Assembly (NCBI GenBank): GCA_948146395.1
Contig: OX411556.1
Span: forward strand, 26,112,596-26,176,595
Direction of reading: 5' to 3'
DNA length: 64,000 bases
DNA from: Fragum whitleyi
Taxonomy: Eukaryota; Mollusca; Bivalvia; Cardiida; Cardiidae
In this document: piece after piece, positions 1 through 15,200 of the stretch
How positions within the stretch are numbered: the first letter of the stretch is position 1
Layout: the number at the start of each line of letters is the position of its first letter
The notes under the pieces: generated by a model
Database searches by the model: none
What the model saw: the letters and a program-made list of their open reading frames with translations, nothing else
What the model was told of the DNA's origin: nothing
Translations under genes and position numbers: made by a program

Positions 1-55
1 TTAAACTTGATCTGTAAAGCAACTTTTATGTAAGATGTTTTCAACTGTATCTTAC

Positions 56-220
56 TTGGTCGAAGTTTGCGATATTCTCCTTCCAAATACTGCATTGATA
101 ATGTCTGTTGGCCCGGCATTGCTTCATCTCCCAAATAATTATATGCCTTATTTCCTGTCCGTATACCATCTAACATGCTTTCTATTTTTGGCAAATCAAA
201 TGCAATTGGCGAAGGTGGCA
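56..220 (-). CDS. Exon 25: module 17, last in window
   Basis: 165 nt, phase 1-1. Same protein as exon 24 except Ile for Val (PKIESML). Acceptor ATTTTAG at 221, donor A|GTAAGA at 55. The consensus donor shows that at least one more exon lies past the left edge, so the C-terminus of the protein is not in the window. Confidence 0.88.
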
Positions 221-3200
221 CTAAAATAACATTGTATAAAAAGGCATTATCAAATTTTGATTGTGTTGAAAACGTGCAAATATTACATCTTACGTTTCTT
301 AGGCACATGAATCTCGATGCTCAAAACAATAATTATTTTGTTGAAGAGATATTACATTGTTGATGTAAAATAATTCTAAAAAATGAAATATTTTCATCAC
401 AAAATATTGCGAAGATTAAACCACTCAGAAACATTTAGAATTCAAATCTCTTAAAACCTTTCACGGCCAAATTGCTTTGCGTGGATTTTGAGACGGTTGT
501 AAGGCCAACGAAATTACGCAATTTTCTAAATTAGAATTTCCAAATGTTATCGATCGGGGAAAATAAAATAATAATGTGCCGTTGAAAGCGTTTAACTGTG
601 AATACACTTATCCCGTTCATGTAATATAATTCGAATTCATTGCAAACATTTACTATTTTTATACAAGATGGTTTCAACAATATCTTACTTGGTCGAAGTT
701 TGCGATATTCTCCTTCTAAGTATTGCATAGACAGTGTCTGTTGGCCCGGCATTGCTTCGTCTCCTAAATAATTATACGCCTTATTTCCTGTCCGTATACC
801 ATCTAACATGCTTTCTACTTTTGGCAAATCGAAAGCAATTGGCGAAGGTGGCACTGAAATTACATTAGGATTTAAAGTTATACAATACTTTCTTTAGCTT
901 TTTTCTATGATTACACAATAAAGGGCAAAATCGATCGTAGTTCAAACTCACTCAAAATGATCTTAAAAAGCACTAAGAGAGAAATGAAACGGGTTTAAAC
1001 CACTGTTATCCGCTTTACAGCTGGTTGGACGGGCTCCGTCATGCTTTCATACTCTTTCCAACTCAGGTGATGCTCGAACCTCTAAGCATCGGATAAAGAA
1101 TGGACAACGCCTACCATTCAACTAACGAGCCACATAAGGTACGACAAAAGCAAAATAATATTACTTATCTTACTTAGGCGTATCTAGGACTTTGAAATTT
1201 AAACGCACACAGATGGCGACAACCAAAGAATAAATAGGATAAAGGCGATTAGAAAACTGTGACAAAATATAAATGCCCTCCGTCTGCCTTTCTTATGAAT
1301 TCAGCGTTGGTTAATAATTAAAACATAGCAACTACAATTTGAAAAAGCTGTAGATTCTATGCTATTATAATTCATCCACGATGTTTCAACAGAATATTAT
1401 TTCTTTTACGCACTTGTGTAATTTGCGTAATGGGAGTTACGCCCTTGTCTTATACAATGTATTGCTAATCTTTGTTTTTAAGGCGGAATGTTGAAAGATA
1501 AGATATTTTTTATAAATAAATTAGACTGATTAATCATCGTCCAAATGTAATTCATAATCTTACTCGGTTGTAGTTTTCGCATCTCTCCTTCCAAATATTG
1601 CATTGATAATGTCTGTTGTCCGGGCATGGCCTCATCTCCCAAATAATTATACGCCTTATTTCCTGTCCGCATACCATCTAACATACTCTGCACTTTTTGA
1701 TAATCAAAAGCAGCTGGTGACGCTGGGACTGAAAAGAATTTTTCTATGAAATTATTAAAGTAGTGGACCCATAATAGTTTTGGAACATATGACCTTTCAC
1801 AATGTTGACCGAGGTTTCCTAATGAAAATCATTAGGAAACCTCTGTTAAGACTGTTAAAGTTCATTACTTTTGAGACATTGTGACACTATTAGGGGCCCA
1901 CTACCTTAATAACGTGTATTGTGATATAGAGAACGATCAATAGATATATATATTTCGAAAAAAAAAAAGAATAAAACGACGACTTAAAAGTTTTTATACT
2001 ATACAGATATTTCGTGGTGTTTCGTTTATCAGTAAAATATTGTCCCGAGGTAAAGGGGATGGGGTTTTGAAATGTTGCCCGATGCCCAAACGTTCAAAAT
2101 GATATCCCCGACACTTAGGGCAATAGTGTTTCACTGCTAGCGAATATTGGTGAAATTGTTTTATCATATTGTGTAATAATTTCCATCATTCATTCTTTCA
2201 AGAGACATACAGCGAAGAAACGTCCATTTTTGAAAAAAAAAAAAAAAAAAAAGAAAACAGAAAAGAAAATATGAGCGCGTCACTCCGTACGGTTATTACA
2301 CGTGCAATAAATGACATCATTTTTGCAAGCGGAGGTGCGTTTTTAGGTAAAGATTCTTAGAATCTCATTAAGATGTTTAAGATGTAGCGATTTTTTTATT
2401 AAGATTTTTTAAGCGGCTAAATAAGAATCTTAAGATGCTTTTGCATTGGCTTAAAACGAGTAGCCTTGACGACGATCTCTAGACTTACGTGGTCGAAGTC
2501 TTCGCATTTCGTCCTCTAGATACTGCATCGATAGTGTTCGCTGTCCAGGTAGAGCTTCATTACCCAGGAAGTTGTAGGCTTTATTTCCTGTCCTAATTCC
2601 ATCAATCATGCTCTGTAGTTTGGGGATATCGAACATAATTGGTGAATCTGGCACTGAAGAAGAGAGGCTTACTTATAATACGTGTTTAGTAATTTGTATG
2701 AGAAAAATATCTAACGAGTTTGGGAGAATTGATCATTGTCGAGGCTCTGCCGAGACAATTATCAATTCCCACAACCGAGTTAGATATTATTCCATACATT
2801 GCACTAAGTACGTATTATATTTATCTTATAAAATGTATTTGTCTACTTTTCGTCGATGTTTCTGACTGAAAAGCAAGTTTCTAAAAATATACGCATTATA
2901 TCATTGTTCTAAAAATAACTATGTGATATCATAAAAAGTATCAAATGGGATGTTATCGCACGGATATTTGTATAGTTATATAGTCCGTTTGACTTCTATA
3001 AAGACCAACGTTTTCATTAATTACACAAAATTACGTTGGCAAAAATGTTTTGTATTTTTGCAATATCTTATTTTCAGCTAAATACCATTCCAAAAATTAA
3101 TTTTTGAGGATAAAATGGTTCTAATATAAAGGTTTTGTCTATCTAGTTAATGTTAATAATTTCGTATTTTCCATTCTTAAATACGAGGGGTGGAGAAGGC

Positions 3201-6200
3201 TGTTTAGTTGTAGGAAATTGTAAACATATCGTAAAAACATGTGGTTTTAAAGCACTATAATTTCTTATTTGGACATGCTTATTAGCATTCCCACGGTCAC
3301 GTCAGTTTGAATTTAAATCTCACGTGATTTGTACCGTTATAACTCGCCTGTTTACTGGGTTTTCCTCGTGAAAATCGCAACGATTTCGTTAAAATATCCA
3401 TTTTGATTGGTCTGAATAAGGGACTGTGGGGTTAATCTCAAAATAGATAAAGATTATCATCAATATCTGGTCAAAAGGTTTTTGTACAAAGACAGGATAA
3501 TGTCAGTTTAATATCCCTAACACGTAAATTACACGTACAAAACTCATTTTATAAATATACTTGATTTTATACAAAAATGGCTCACTTAAACTGTTCACTT
3601 TTGACTCATCCCCTATGCAAATAAGACCTAATTTTGGAGAGACAATTCGGTGTTCCGTTTATTATAGAAACAACAAGCCATGAAAGACCGGGAGTTAACA
3701 TGTAGACGGGCGGACAAGATCATTATTTTATTTTCAAAAATTCCGAAAAACATAATTCTTCTAGGTATTAGATTGAAAAATTGATATGACTTGCAAAAAT
3801 TAGTTTTCGCCAATTCATATTTGAGAATTTTGGCCAAATGTTGGTCCATATAGAAGTCAAACGAACCATTAGATAAATTCTAATACAGCTGGGAAGGTCA
3901 TGAAATTGATAAAGTGAATGATTTTGGATTGAAATTTAAGGAATTCGTGGAGCGAGTATTTTATTATTTTCAAGAGAGTTAAAACATTATCGATAACTTC
4001 ATCTAATTCGATGACTTATTTACCTCCCTTTAATAAATCTACGTCGCAATTAGACGCTAAAAATCAACACCAGGTAATAAAAGCATGTTATAATTTGATC
4101 GATTATTAGAATATCAATCATTTTGAACACTTTTAAAGCGTTTTTGAATGATTTCGGAGCGTTTTGGGGTGATTAAAGTGAGCGTTTAGGATGAATGCTT
4201 GGAGCACTGAGCGAGTGATTTGGAATGGTATTGAACGAGTGTCCATTTCATTATAAGATTAACTGTAGTTTGCTGTGAAATCTCGTGGTCCAGATGAAAT
4301 TCTGTCCTGTTTTTATAGGGAAATTAGACAAAACACTCCACAATTACAACAATTACATTAAAACTTTAGTTTAGAATAAGCAAGCCTGATCGAGGTCGGC
4401 ACATAGTTAATATGTTATTTGCAGGATATGAAGCGTTTTCATAGAGTCGGATATAAATGATTTGTTTGAATGGGGTTTAACGCCGCTTTCAACAATATTT
4501 CAGAAGCACTTATAAATGGATTCCTGGTTTTTCTCTCACCAGTACCACCATTACATCCTTTTCTAGCCTTCAGCTTCTATTCCACATAGGTCTACGATCA
4601 TCAACATATTAGTGGGAGACGAAAAGTCGTAAAAATGAGTGCGGCCGTCGGGGATCGAGCCAAGGACGTCTAGATTGACAGTCCGACGCGCTACCAACGG
4701 CGCTTTCTGATAAAAAGGAAGCATTAAGGTGGCAATGAGCCGCTTCCCGACTCTTTAAACCGGAAGTGGGTTTTCGTTTATTTTACGGCTCTTTTTGCGC
4801 GTTGGTTAAAAAGACCGGTTTTCGTAAGGTTCTGCTTATGGAAATAACGTAGAATAATGATGGTAAAATTTCATAACTTAGCTCCTTTCAACATTTGATA
4901 TCAACTGAATGACTGGATCATTAAATTTAACAATAAAAATGCGCCAAAAGCGTCATTCAATTAGGAAAGGTCACTGTAAAATAACGAAAAACTTTCTTAT
5001 TTGCATGGAAAGGTATGCTGATTTTTTTACCAAATAAAGGAAAAACATGGGGTTAAAACATATTGGAAAACAAGAAAAATTCATTGGGTAATTTCTTCAA
5101 AAAATAGATTTTTGTGGCATTTTTATCCTGTAAAATTACAAAAATTAGTGCATTTTTAACTTTTGAAGGCAAATTGTGCAAATGCAATTGATCAAAGAGA
5201 AATTTTCTTGGCAACAGCCATTGTGTACATGTATAAGGTCTATCAAAATGTATTTGTTTTATAACTATAAGCTAGTACTTAGTTTATACTAGACCTAAAA
5301 CGAATATAAACGTTTTACTGAAAAATGGCCAATACCACTCAAAGGCAGATAACTCTAGCATGAAAACGAGCATGGAAAGGTACCTTCAAATTTTGATATA
5401 ATGACTAGACAATATTAATCTACAACATATGTGAACAAGACAAAAATTCATTGGGTGGAAAAAAATGACGCCATGTGTCCATTGCTACCTTAAAGTAAGC
5501 ATGATTTGTCATTGATAAAAACGATTTCACCTCTATGTTTTAATAATCGCAACGAGTTAAGGGGTACTTTTATTACTTGGAAAAAAAATGAAAAAGAAAG
5601 GAACGAATTATGATACAGATAACGACATTGTGTAGTTGACAAAGTGAATTATTCTTGATTTATTTCGGAATTTAAAAGAAACGAACGGGTTTGAAGAAAC
5701 TTCATGGAAGGTATTTGCACTGTCGCCTAGTTTGACAAAATTATCAATAAATAACTATAGGTAGATTTTGCGCGGTGAGCCGTGAAATCAACTTTTTATT
5801 GTTAGATTATCATGCCATTTGTTCGAGATAGAAAAAAACAGGTTAAAATAACGCATTAAGAAAGTTTAAATTTACCTTTCAAACCAACGCTTTTGCTTGT
5901 CTTAAAATGTAAGATTCAATCAAACATGTACTTTCATAATTTTAGTGAAGGGATCATGTTAAATTCCTATCATTTGCTTTTTAATTATACCCGATTTACC
6001 TATGATAATGGACTCAGCGCCTACGTCAGAGCTCATTTTTGAAAATACACCTATACCCCCTTTAATACGATATACGTACAGGTTCTAGGTACCGCTTCAT
6101 AGATCTTCATGAACCGTTTAAAAGCTTCCAAAATTTAAGGAATGCAGAGAAATCATGGAGTTGTTTGAGGGATTGAATGTAAATGTTAATTCTTTATGAG

Positions 6201-9200
6201 TGAAATTTGAGCGCGTTGAATGGTTTGAGTGAGAGGTTTGACAGAATGATTGTAACTTTAGCTGTTGTAGAAAATAAACTAAAGGTAACCGAGCATGTGC
6301 AAGACATTTCCAACAATTTCAAATATGAGCAAAGCAAAGACTCTGACCAGCCTGTGCATTCGCACAGTCTGACCAGAGTCTTCACTATGCGTTTAGTAGA
6401 TAGATAAGGTCTCAAGTAGCTATAGACCACCAGGTAACTTTATAATTACAGTATGTGGCTGTCACGCTACTCAATGTTTGCACCTCACGAACATTTCAAA
6501 TTGTTGGAAATGTCATGCACAAGCTCAACTACATGTTTGTAGGGAAAAAAGCTTACTGGGTCGTAGTTTGTTATATTCTCCCTCCAAGTATTGTATGGAC
6601 AGAGTCTGTTGACCAGGCATTGCTTCATCACCCAGATAGTTGTACGCTTTATTTCCTGTACGTATCCCGTTCATCATGCTTTCTAGTTTGGGTAAGGTGA
6701 ATTGAATTGGTTCACTTGGTACTGAAAATACATTGTTAGAGTATATAAATCATAGATTTGACCGTGAAACTGGCAGCAATAAAGTAAGTAAATTCGTGAA
6801 ATAGACATTCACCTCGATCAAAATCATTCTTAATCACTTACGCAGGGCTCTAAGCATTCATTCCAAACACTAACCCAAACCAATTCAAAAACGCACACAA
6901 AGTCCATCCAAATCGCTTCAAAAAGTTCATTAACAGAACCATTTCATTCAATTAGATAAAATCAAGGCGCAAATCTATTTTCGAATATTGATTCCAAAGC
7001 GTCTGATAAACCTGAAAAATATACAATTAGGGAAATTGGTTGTTGTTTTTCAAAATGAGGTAATAAATTATCGCTTGTTTCGTCTAATTGGAGGAAATTA
7101 TACATATAGTATTACCTCCCCTTAATTTCATTCAAAATTCGCTCCTACCACTCTATCAATATCAACGACAAAATAAAAAATCTGCATTAGTAAATGATGC
7201 TGTTAGTTTTTACTTATATCTTATTTATCCCTTAACGTCTTATTTCCATTTATTATTTGAAAACCAGGCGAGCGAAAATAATATAGTAATTTGCTATCAT
7301 TCATAATTTATCCAAATGATCGACATATTTATTTTTGATTCATCAGCATCATTCATGAATGATTTGTCTCGTTTCCAGTATCATAATTAACAAAGAATAT
7401 CCATGAAAAAAAGTTGAATAAAAGAACGTATTTATGAAATTTTCCAAAAATGTTCCATTATATACTATACACTACTCAAAAGTTCTAAGCGGCCACCTTA
7501 CATTTCTCCATTTTTCACATATTTTTCTCTTTTATTTTGAAACGTCATCTTTGTTTTTCAAAAGAGTGGCCATTCAGCCCCAAACCTATCCGATTGTTTT
7601 GTAAAATCATGCAACAGTAAGTCCTAAAGACGGAATTAAATGCATGTACCCTCAAATTCAAAAGTCACAAAAATGACAATTTTTCGACAAATTTGAAATT
7701 TTCGACAAATGAAAAACGCAAATCCGATCATTTTTTGTACTGATATCAGTTATACTACGTCCGAGGACTTCTAAAATTAAACAGAAATGCCACAACTTTT
7801 AACACAATCCTTATCCTAACAAATATGTCAAAAATACCCCACCCACCAATGTTAACTTTGAAATCGAGGGTACTCATACTTTCGTTTAATTTTTAAACAT
7901 TTCTTGTTAAACTATTTCACTGATTTTTGTCTTGTTGACTTCATAAATGATTTGGCTACATTATATTAGCAAAAACGGGATAAAACCCTGTGGCATTTAT
8001 AACTCATGACCAAAAAGACAAGTGGCCGCTTAGGAGTTTTGAGGAGTGTATTAGTAGAATAGAAAATTGTGTTGTTTTTTTTTTTTTTTTTTTTTTGTCA
8101 TGAAAAAAATCAGGATTATAACCATTATTTTCGTTTTCATTAAGAATGCAACTATAAACTTTGTCGAATTTTTTGAAAAATAGATACACGTACGCTTCTC
8201 TCATAAGTACTGTGCAATTGAACTAAATGAAAATGTGATATCGATAATACGTATGCGAGAAGATAGAGATTATGTAGATTCAGTTATTCTAAATCACGAA
8301 TTTAACAAATTGTATGATTTTGAATGCTTTCGGGATAAAATTGAGTGGGAGGAGTAAGTTCTGAGGGTTTTTTTGACCTATAACATGAAACCGCTAATTT
8401 CATCCAACTGGTCGAATAAATAGAGGATACTCGTTTGTTTCAGTGTAAGATCGATTTTTATTCATTGGGTGAACAACAAAAGCTATATTTTCATGAGGTG
8501 ACAAAATAGCTTTTGTTGTTCACGAACTGAAATATTAATCTCTCAACTCGAAAAAAACAAACGATTATTTTGTTTCTTTATTGCAAAAATGAGACAAAAT
8601 GTGAAATTTCTAGGACACATTTCGTAAAGCGCGTAAAAATACAAAAGTATAAATTTTGAAGAACACTGATCAACTTACAAGGTTGCAGCCTGATCAGTTC
8701 ACCTTCTAAGTATTGCTCTGACAAAGTCTGTTCTCCCGGTCCTGCTTCGTTACCCATATAGTTATAAACCTTGTTTCTTGACCGCATTCCGTCTAACATG
8801 CTCTGGATTTTTGGGATAGTAAACGTATCCGGATCTAAATAAAGAACATTCGTATGCTTCTTTGAGTGGTGTTTAACACTTCTTTTAACATTTAATTTAG
8901 TTATATCGCGGTCGCTGGAGTTCCAAAGCATGATAACATTTTTTAACAGTAGTAACAACATTCATATTCCGTAAACGATTGTCCACCTATTTGTTGGAGA
9001 CATATGTCGGAAAGAATGGATGTCGCCGTCGGGAATTGATCCTGGAAATCAATTTTGAGGTTCCGACATGGCGAAAAGTTTTAATTGGCATTTCGCCTTA
9101 TCAACAATAAAAAGAATTGTTTTATAGTGATATTGCAAAGTTCAGTTTACTTTTTTTATCAGTCTCGTTTATAAATAAAATAAGGTTAATAATGTAATTG

Positions 9201-12200
9201 AGTTATTGCGTTAACCCCTTCTACGTCATTGAAAAAAAATGGGATCACACCGTAGCCAATGAAGTATTAATCAAAAAGCAATTTCTTCATTGTCCAAAGT
9301 ATTTTTCCAACACAAGACATAGAAGGTCGGCTTTGATCCACTAAAACTACCTTATGCGAATTTTTAAATTGGACCAGTCCCTTTTTTGTGTGTGTGATAC
9401 GTAGAACGCTTTGAATAATTCATGTGATAGAAACATGCGTATACAAGAGTAGGTCCGGGTATTTCCGTACATTCGGGAAACTAATGTTTTGCTTATCGCC
9501 GATTTCAGGCGACACTGACATACGCGCTTCCAGATTCTCAATTAACCAGTCAGATAAGTAAGAAAAGTTAACTTGGTATCATCCGTCAAAATGTCTGTAT
9601 GAATATTCAATCCTTACGTAAATTGTTAAACATAGTAAAAATGAGAAAGGTTTAAAGCATTTTGGTTCGAACTATGCCCATTTTTGATTAGGTTTGTTTT
9701 ATTATCTAGTTTTATCCATAATCTCACCATAGCATAGACGCGGTGTGCTATTGTTTGTCATCTAATCATATATAAAATTTCAAATGAAAAGACACATTAC
9801 TTACTTAAAGGCAGATCTGGCATAAAGTCCGGGCTACCTGTAATTGTAATGTAGGCAAGTTTCTTATTAAATCACATATAACTGAAGCGAGTACATTATG
9901 CTCTTTTCTCAAAGATTCGTGGTTTTAATGATAGCCAAAGAGTGTGCTTGATTCAAAAATCACTTCATATTATTCTTTCAATCTCCTATGGCTTAATTTT
10001 GTTATTTATGAAAAAATACTCCCAACAAAGTCATTTAAATCTATTAGTCAACAATGTATTGGGGAAGCTAAAAAGAATCCTTCTAAAAGATTCACGCACT
10101 TGCTTTCGGAACGTAATTTGAAGCTATCTTATTGAATTTCTTTTAACTGTATATAGTGTTCTATGGTAAACATGAAGTCAGTTCACATGATAATTCTTAT
10201 CATTCAAGATGTCCTCAACTGCAGATATTGTTAACAACATCGTGAAATTGACAAGATGAATGATTTTAGAATGAAATTGAATGAGTGTGTGGATCGAGTT
10301 TTGAGTGAAATAATAGGGCGATAATCCAATATTGCTAATTTAGTTCAGGATGAACAAAATTAGAGATATAAATTACCTCCCTTTAATAAGATATGCATAC
10401 AGGTTCAATTGATAGATTTTCATGGCTTCATGAAGGTAAGCACGCTTACAAAATTCAATTATGTCAGTGAAATCGTTGATGTTTATACCGATTTTTATTT
10501 TTAATGAAGCTGTTGATCTTATCATTTTTACTGATTTCGGAGCGTTCTTGAATGGTTTGGAGTGAGTGTTTGGAATGAATGCATGGAGCGCTGAATGAGT
10601 GGTTTTGAATGTTTTTGGTCGGAGTTATTGTCAATTTTACGATGCCATTAACCGTATAAACATTCTTTTCAGAGTGTGATGACGAAGTTAGAGGGTCATG
10701 TAAAGAAAGTGTGTAATTTCTTTTATGCAATGAATTTCTTTAGTTGTCGATGCAGGAAAGTAAAATAAGAATTTAGTATTATAGAAGAACATGAATTGGT
10801 GAGAAATACAGATAAGGTAAATCAAAACTTAATGTTTTTATGGGAGTTTGTATGGGGTATTTTGTCATGCATGTATCTATAGAAACCCCAACAATACTGT
10901 ATAAATTATTATGTATATTTGTCGGCTACATATTTCGGCCTAGAATTTTTATGGTAAGAGTAACGAATAATGCGATAAGATGAACATTTTAGCAACTAAA
11001 CAGAATAAAATCGAAACTCTGCACACGTTCTAAACACTCCCTTCTCAGTAGAAGAGTCTCATTTTATGTCGAATCTTTAATATCTATATAGGTGAGACAT
11101 GTAATGCTATTGAGTAAAACGCTCACGAAAAGTTTGAAAAAGCCAGCCCGCTTTGCAAGTACACTCGTAAGCGGATTGCAAACCCTAGACTCTCACATAC
11201 GTTTTTGTATTCTGAGCGCCATGCAGGTCATTCCCGCAGTCTGAGCTGGTTATACGTACCTGCTGGTAATGGATTTATGTCGACAACACTCGAACCTGAA
11301 ATATATTTTCTTTTACGGTTAAGTAACTTATCAACATTTTTTGTTCTTTATCACTACTATGTATTTTTAAAACATTAAATTAAATATAATTGATTATGAC
11401 AAAATAACAACTAAATAAATTTGTTGAATAGAAAAAAAACGACTTTTAAAATATATGTTTCAAAAAAGAAAATTAAACCTAAAAGCTAAAAGATATTGCA
11501 TCAAATTGAGTTTGTTAATTAAGAAAATAACTAAAACGACATATTTCTAAGTTTGACAATGATATGTAAACATGACCATGTAAAATGACGTTTTCCTTTT
11601 TACAAACTTTGAAAACGTAAAGATGATAATTGAGCCAGTGCGTGACATTTCCAACAATTTCGAATATGCGCTAAGCAAAGACTCTGGCCAGTCTGTGAAT
11701 TCGCACAGTCTGACCAGTGTTTTCACTATGCGTTTTGTAGATAGATAAGGTCTCAAAATATCTGTAGCAATAGGGTAACTTTTTGTTTACAGTAGGTAGC
11801 TTACTACGCTGCGCAATGTTTGCACCTCACGCACATTTCAAATTGTTGGAAAAGTCACGCACTGGCTCAATTATCTCCATGCTAGATATGAGGATTGTAT
11901 ACAATGAAACGTCGTTGCATTGACATGTTGAATGATATAGAGGATAATCGTTTGTTTCAGTAAGAGATCGATTAATTTTCATTGAGTGAACAACAAAAGC
12001 TATATTTTCACGAGTGGTGGAGCCACGAGTGAAAATATAGCTTTTGTTGTTCACGAAATGAAAAATTAATCGATCTTACACTGAAACAAACGATTAATTA
12101 ATCGATCTTACTCGAAAATCAAACGATTATTCTATTTCTTTATTGCAAAAATGAGACAAAATGTGAAATTTCTAGGACATATTTTCGTAAAGCGCGTCAT

Positions 12201-15200
12201 TTTGCGCGTGATTACTATGCAACGTTCATTATGATGTCACTTATTTCGCCCCGCATAGATGACGTCAGATAGAATGAAATGCACAAAAGCAGGGTATAAG
12301 TTTTTGATAATTTCACTGCTTTTGCGATGAGATTATCAAATGATAATCTACCGTTATTTCTCGATAAACCTCCAAAAAGCATTAAAGAATTTGAAATTAT
12401 TTTGGTATGATTTTGGGTTTGTGGAAGGATTTTTGAAAGAAATTTGAGGGAGGTAATAAAGTATCGCTAATTCCATTCCAATTAGCAGATTGTCCTAGCT
12501 GACTAGGTTTGATATATTCACTTTCTGCAGATTTTCTGAATCTAGAACTCTACTTTCCAGAGTAATTATGTTTAGATGTCGATGGCTCGGCGTGAAACAG
12601 TTGTAACTCCCTATATGTTTATAGGGAGTTACAACTGTTTCGCGCTGAGCCAACGATGTGACCTGTGGTTGACCTCTATTATTTTTTCTAATACTAATGT
12701 AACGGAGTACCTAAATCATCCTTTTTTCGCGTTACGGATCACGTTTTACTTAGATAATTGGGGATATATTAAGAATATACGACTCATCGGGCGAAAAAAG
12801 AACTCACCTGGCTGCATATCAGAACCGGGCGTATTACCAGCATCATTAAAATTTCCAACGTCAGGACCTCCCATGCCTCCAGATATGGGACTAACAGAGC
12901 CACTTGGATCAATTACTTCTGAAGGATTCAAACCCATATCTCCGCTCCCAGGTCCCATTCCCCCACTCGTCATACTTGAGCCCGATCCGCTCGGCCCCAT
13001 ATCTGTACCAAGCATACCCTGATCACCACCCATATTATCAGGGAAGGGTCCGGTAGGCCCCGAGCCAATTGTGCCGCTTCCTCGATTTGAGTTTCTATTG
13101 TCTATTATATTTGGAGCATCAACTGTTCCCGGGTCAATCGTGCCTGTGCCTTGGTTTGAGTTTCCACTACCGATAACATTTGGACTATCTATCGTTCCTG
13201 GATCTAGTAATGTGGAGCCAGGTAGTGTTCCAGAACTGCCCATTCCCATATCTCCTCCGGATCCTAAATCACCTGCAGAGAATAGTGAATTGTTTTAAGT
13301 AAACAACATCGTGAAATTGACAAGGTAAATTATTTTGGAATGAAATTAAATGAGTGGGATGGGTGAGTATTGAGTATGATTAAAAGGAGGTATTCCAATA
13401 TCACTAATTTTGTTCATGGGGAACAAATTTAGCATTATTTATTAAAATGTGTAAACAAGTTCTATAAATAGCTTCCTATCTCTTCAAGGAGCAATCAGAC
13501 GCTAATAATATCAATAATGTCAGTGAAATCGCGATTGTTTTCTTTAGCTGTATTTATTTCAATTCATTTGTTGCTCTTACCTTTTTAGTGATTAAGGATC
13601 GATTTTTTAGGATTTGAGTGAGTGTTTGCAATGTATCAATGGAGCGCTGAGTGAGCGACTTATAATGGTTTTCATTGAGATAAATGTAAATTTCACGATG
13701 TAACAAACTCTTGTTGTTCATTTCAAGGGTAGAAGTCTAATTTGGTATTTTGTTATTCTTTCTACGTTTTTGTTTAAATTTTAAGATCGATTCATCTTCT
13801 ATTGACTGAACAACAAAATGCTTATTTGTGAAAGCTTTTGTTGTTCGAAAATTAAGTTTTGTCTTAAGTAGCCGAAAAACAACTGGATATAGTTTTTCTC
13901 ATATGAAAAAAATATGGAAAGAGATTAGGTTAATGTTTATAAAAGCATTTTCCATCGCAAATGGTTTCATGCAATCGTGACTACGTCATCGGTTGAATGG
14001 GCCCCGCTTAGATGGTACCATATAATATTAAACGTACGCATGAGGGGTTAAATATTTTGGAACTGTGTGTTAATCTTCATTTTGGTCTAGCAGTGTAATT
14101 ATCAAGTGATAATAGGACGAAACGTTTCATTTGCCCGAAAAAAATAAAGAAAGAAAACATAGTATACGAACCTGGTTGGTTTCTGATTTCTCCAGATGGG
14201 CTGACGTCTGGAATAGCTCCCAAATCTAATGGAAAATCCTGAGTATTACCAGGACCGCTGTTTACATTATTTAAAGTATTGCTTCCAGATGGACCACTAC
14301 CCATTAAACCGTCAGATCCTCCACCAACCATGAAATTATTGGAACCACCACCTGGGAGTAAATCATTTCCACTTGTTCCTGAAAGAATATCTGACCCTCC
14401 CGATGGCACCAGTAAATCATTACCAATACTACCCGATGGAAACTCAGATCCAGCGCCACTTGTTGGACCAGTATTTCCGCCTGCTCCAGGGAGAATGTCA
14501 TTTCCAGCACCTAATCCTGACGTATCTGGACCAGGTGACATCAGCATATCATTTCCAGCATTACCAAATAAAGGATCAGAACTGCCTCCTAGAAGACCGT
14601 CCCCTGTTCCAGATGATCCCCCAGTGCCACCTGAAAGCAAGTCATTTCCGGGTCCAGACATGTCATTTCCACCTAATGGTGAATCGGGTCCTGCTGATGT
14701 AATAATTTCATTTCCTGTATCAGTGAAAGGTTCTGCCCCGCCTGCTCCAGACAGAAGATTGTTACCAGTACTACCGGATAACATGTCAGATCCTCCTGGC
14801 GAGAGAAGCAAATCGTTTCCAATTCCACTTGACATGTCTCCGACAGTTCCACTGGACATGTCCCCGACACCACCAGCAGATGGAGCCATAATGTCCCTTC
14901 CACTATCCCCGAGTAACATATTTGAACCTCCAGTTGATCCATCACCGACACTGCCACTTGGAAAATCAGACCCAGACGTTCCCATACCAGACGGGTAGTT
15001 AGGATCAACACCCTGGTTTGTGCCTGGACTACCCATGCTCGACATATCTCCTTGTGTGCTTAAATCCACAGGTGACGTACCTGGGTTTGTATTAGGTTGA
15101 GACATGCTTGAGCCACTACCTGACCCACCCATCATTGTATTACCGCCATCTATTGGACCAGCGTTAGGGTTCGGATTCATGATCTCGGTTTTAGGTTGAG

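Noticed and set aside
2451..2654. Independent small genes starting MPDSP or MPPSP
   Set aside because: The Met is a split codon A|TG at the splice junction; these are internal exons with acceptor and donor sites.
12576..13298. Plus-strand Pro-rich frames over exon 17
   Set aside because: Same antisense effect of a Gly/Ser/Asp-rich exon.
14279..14998. 239-codon Pro-rich open frame on the plus strand
   Set aside because: It lies antisense to exon 16; Gly/Ser codons read backwards give Pro/Ser. No splice or start context supports it.
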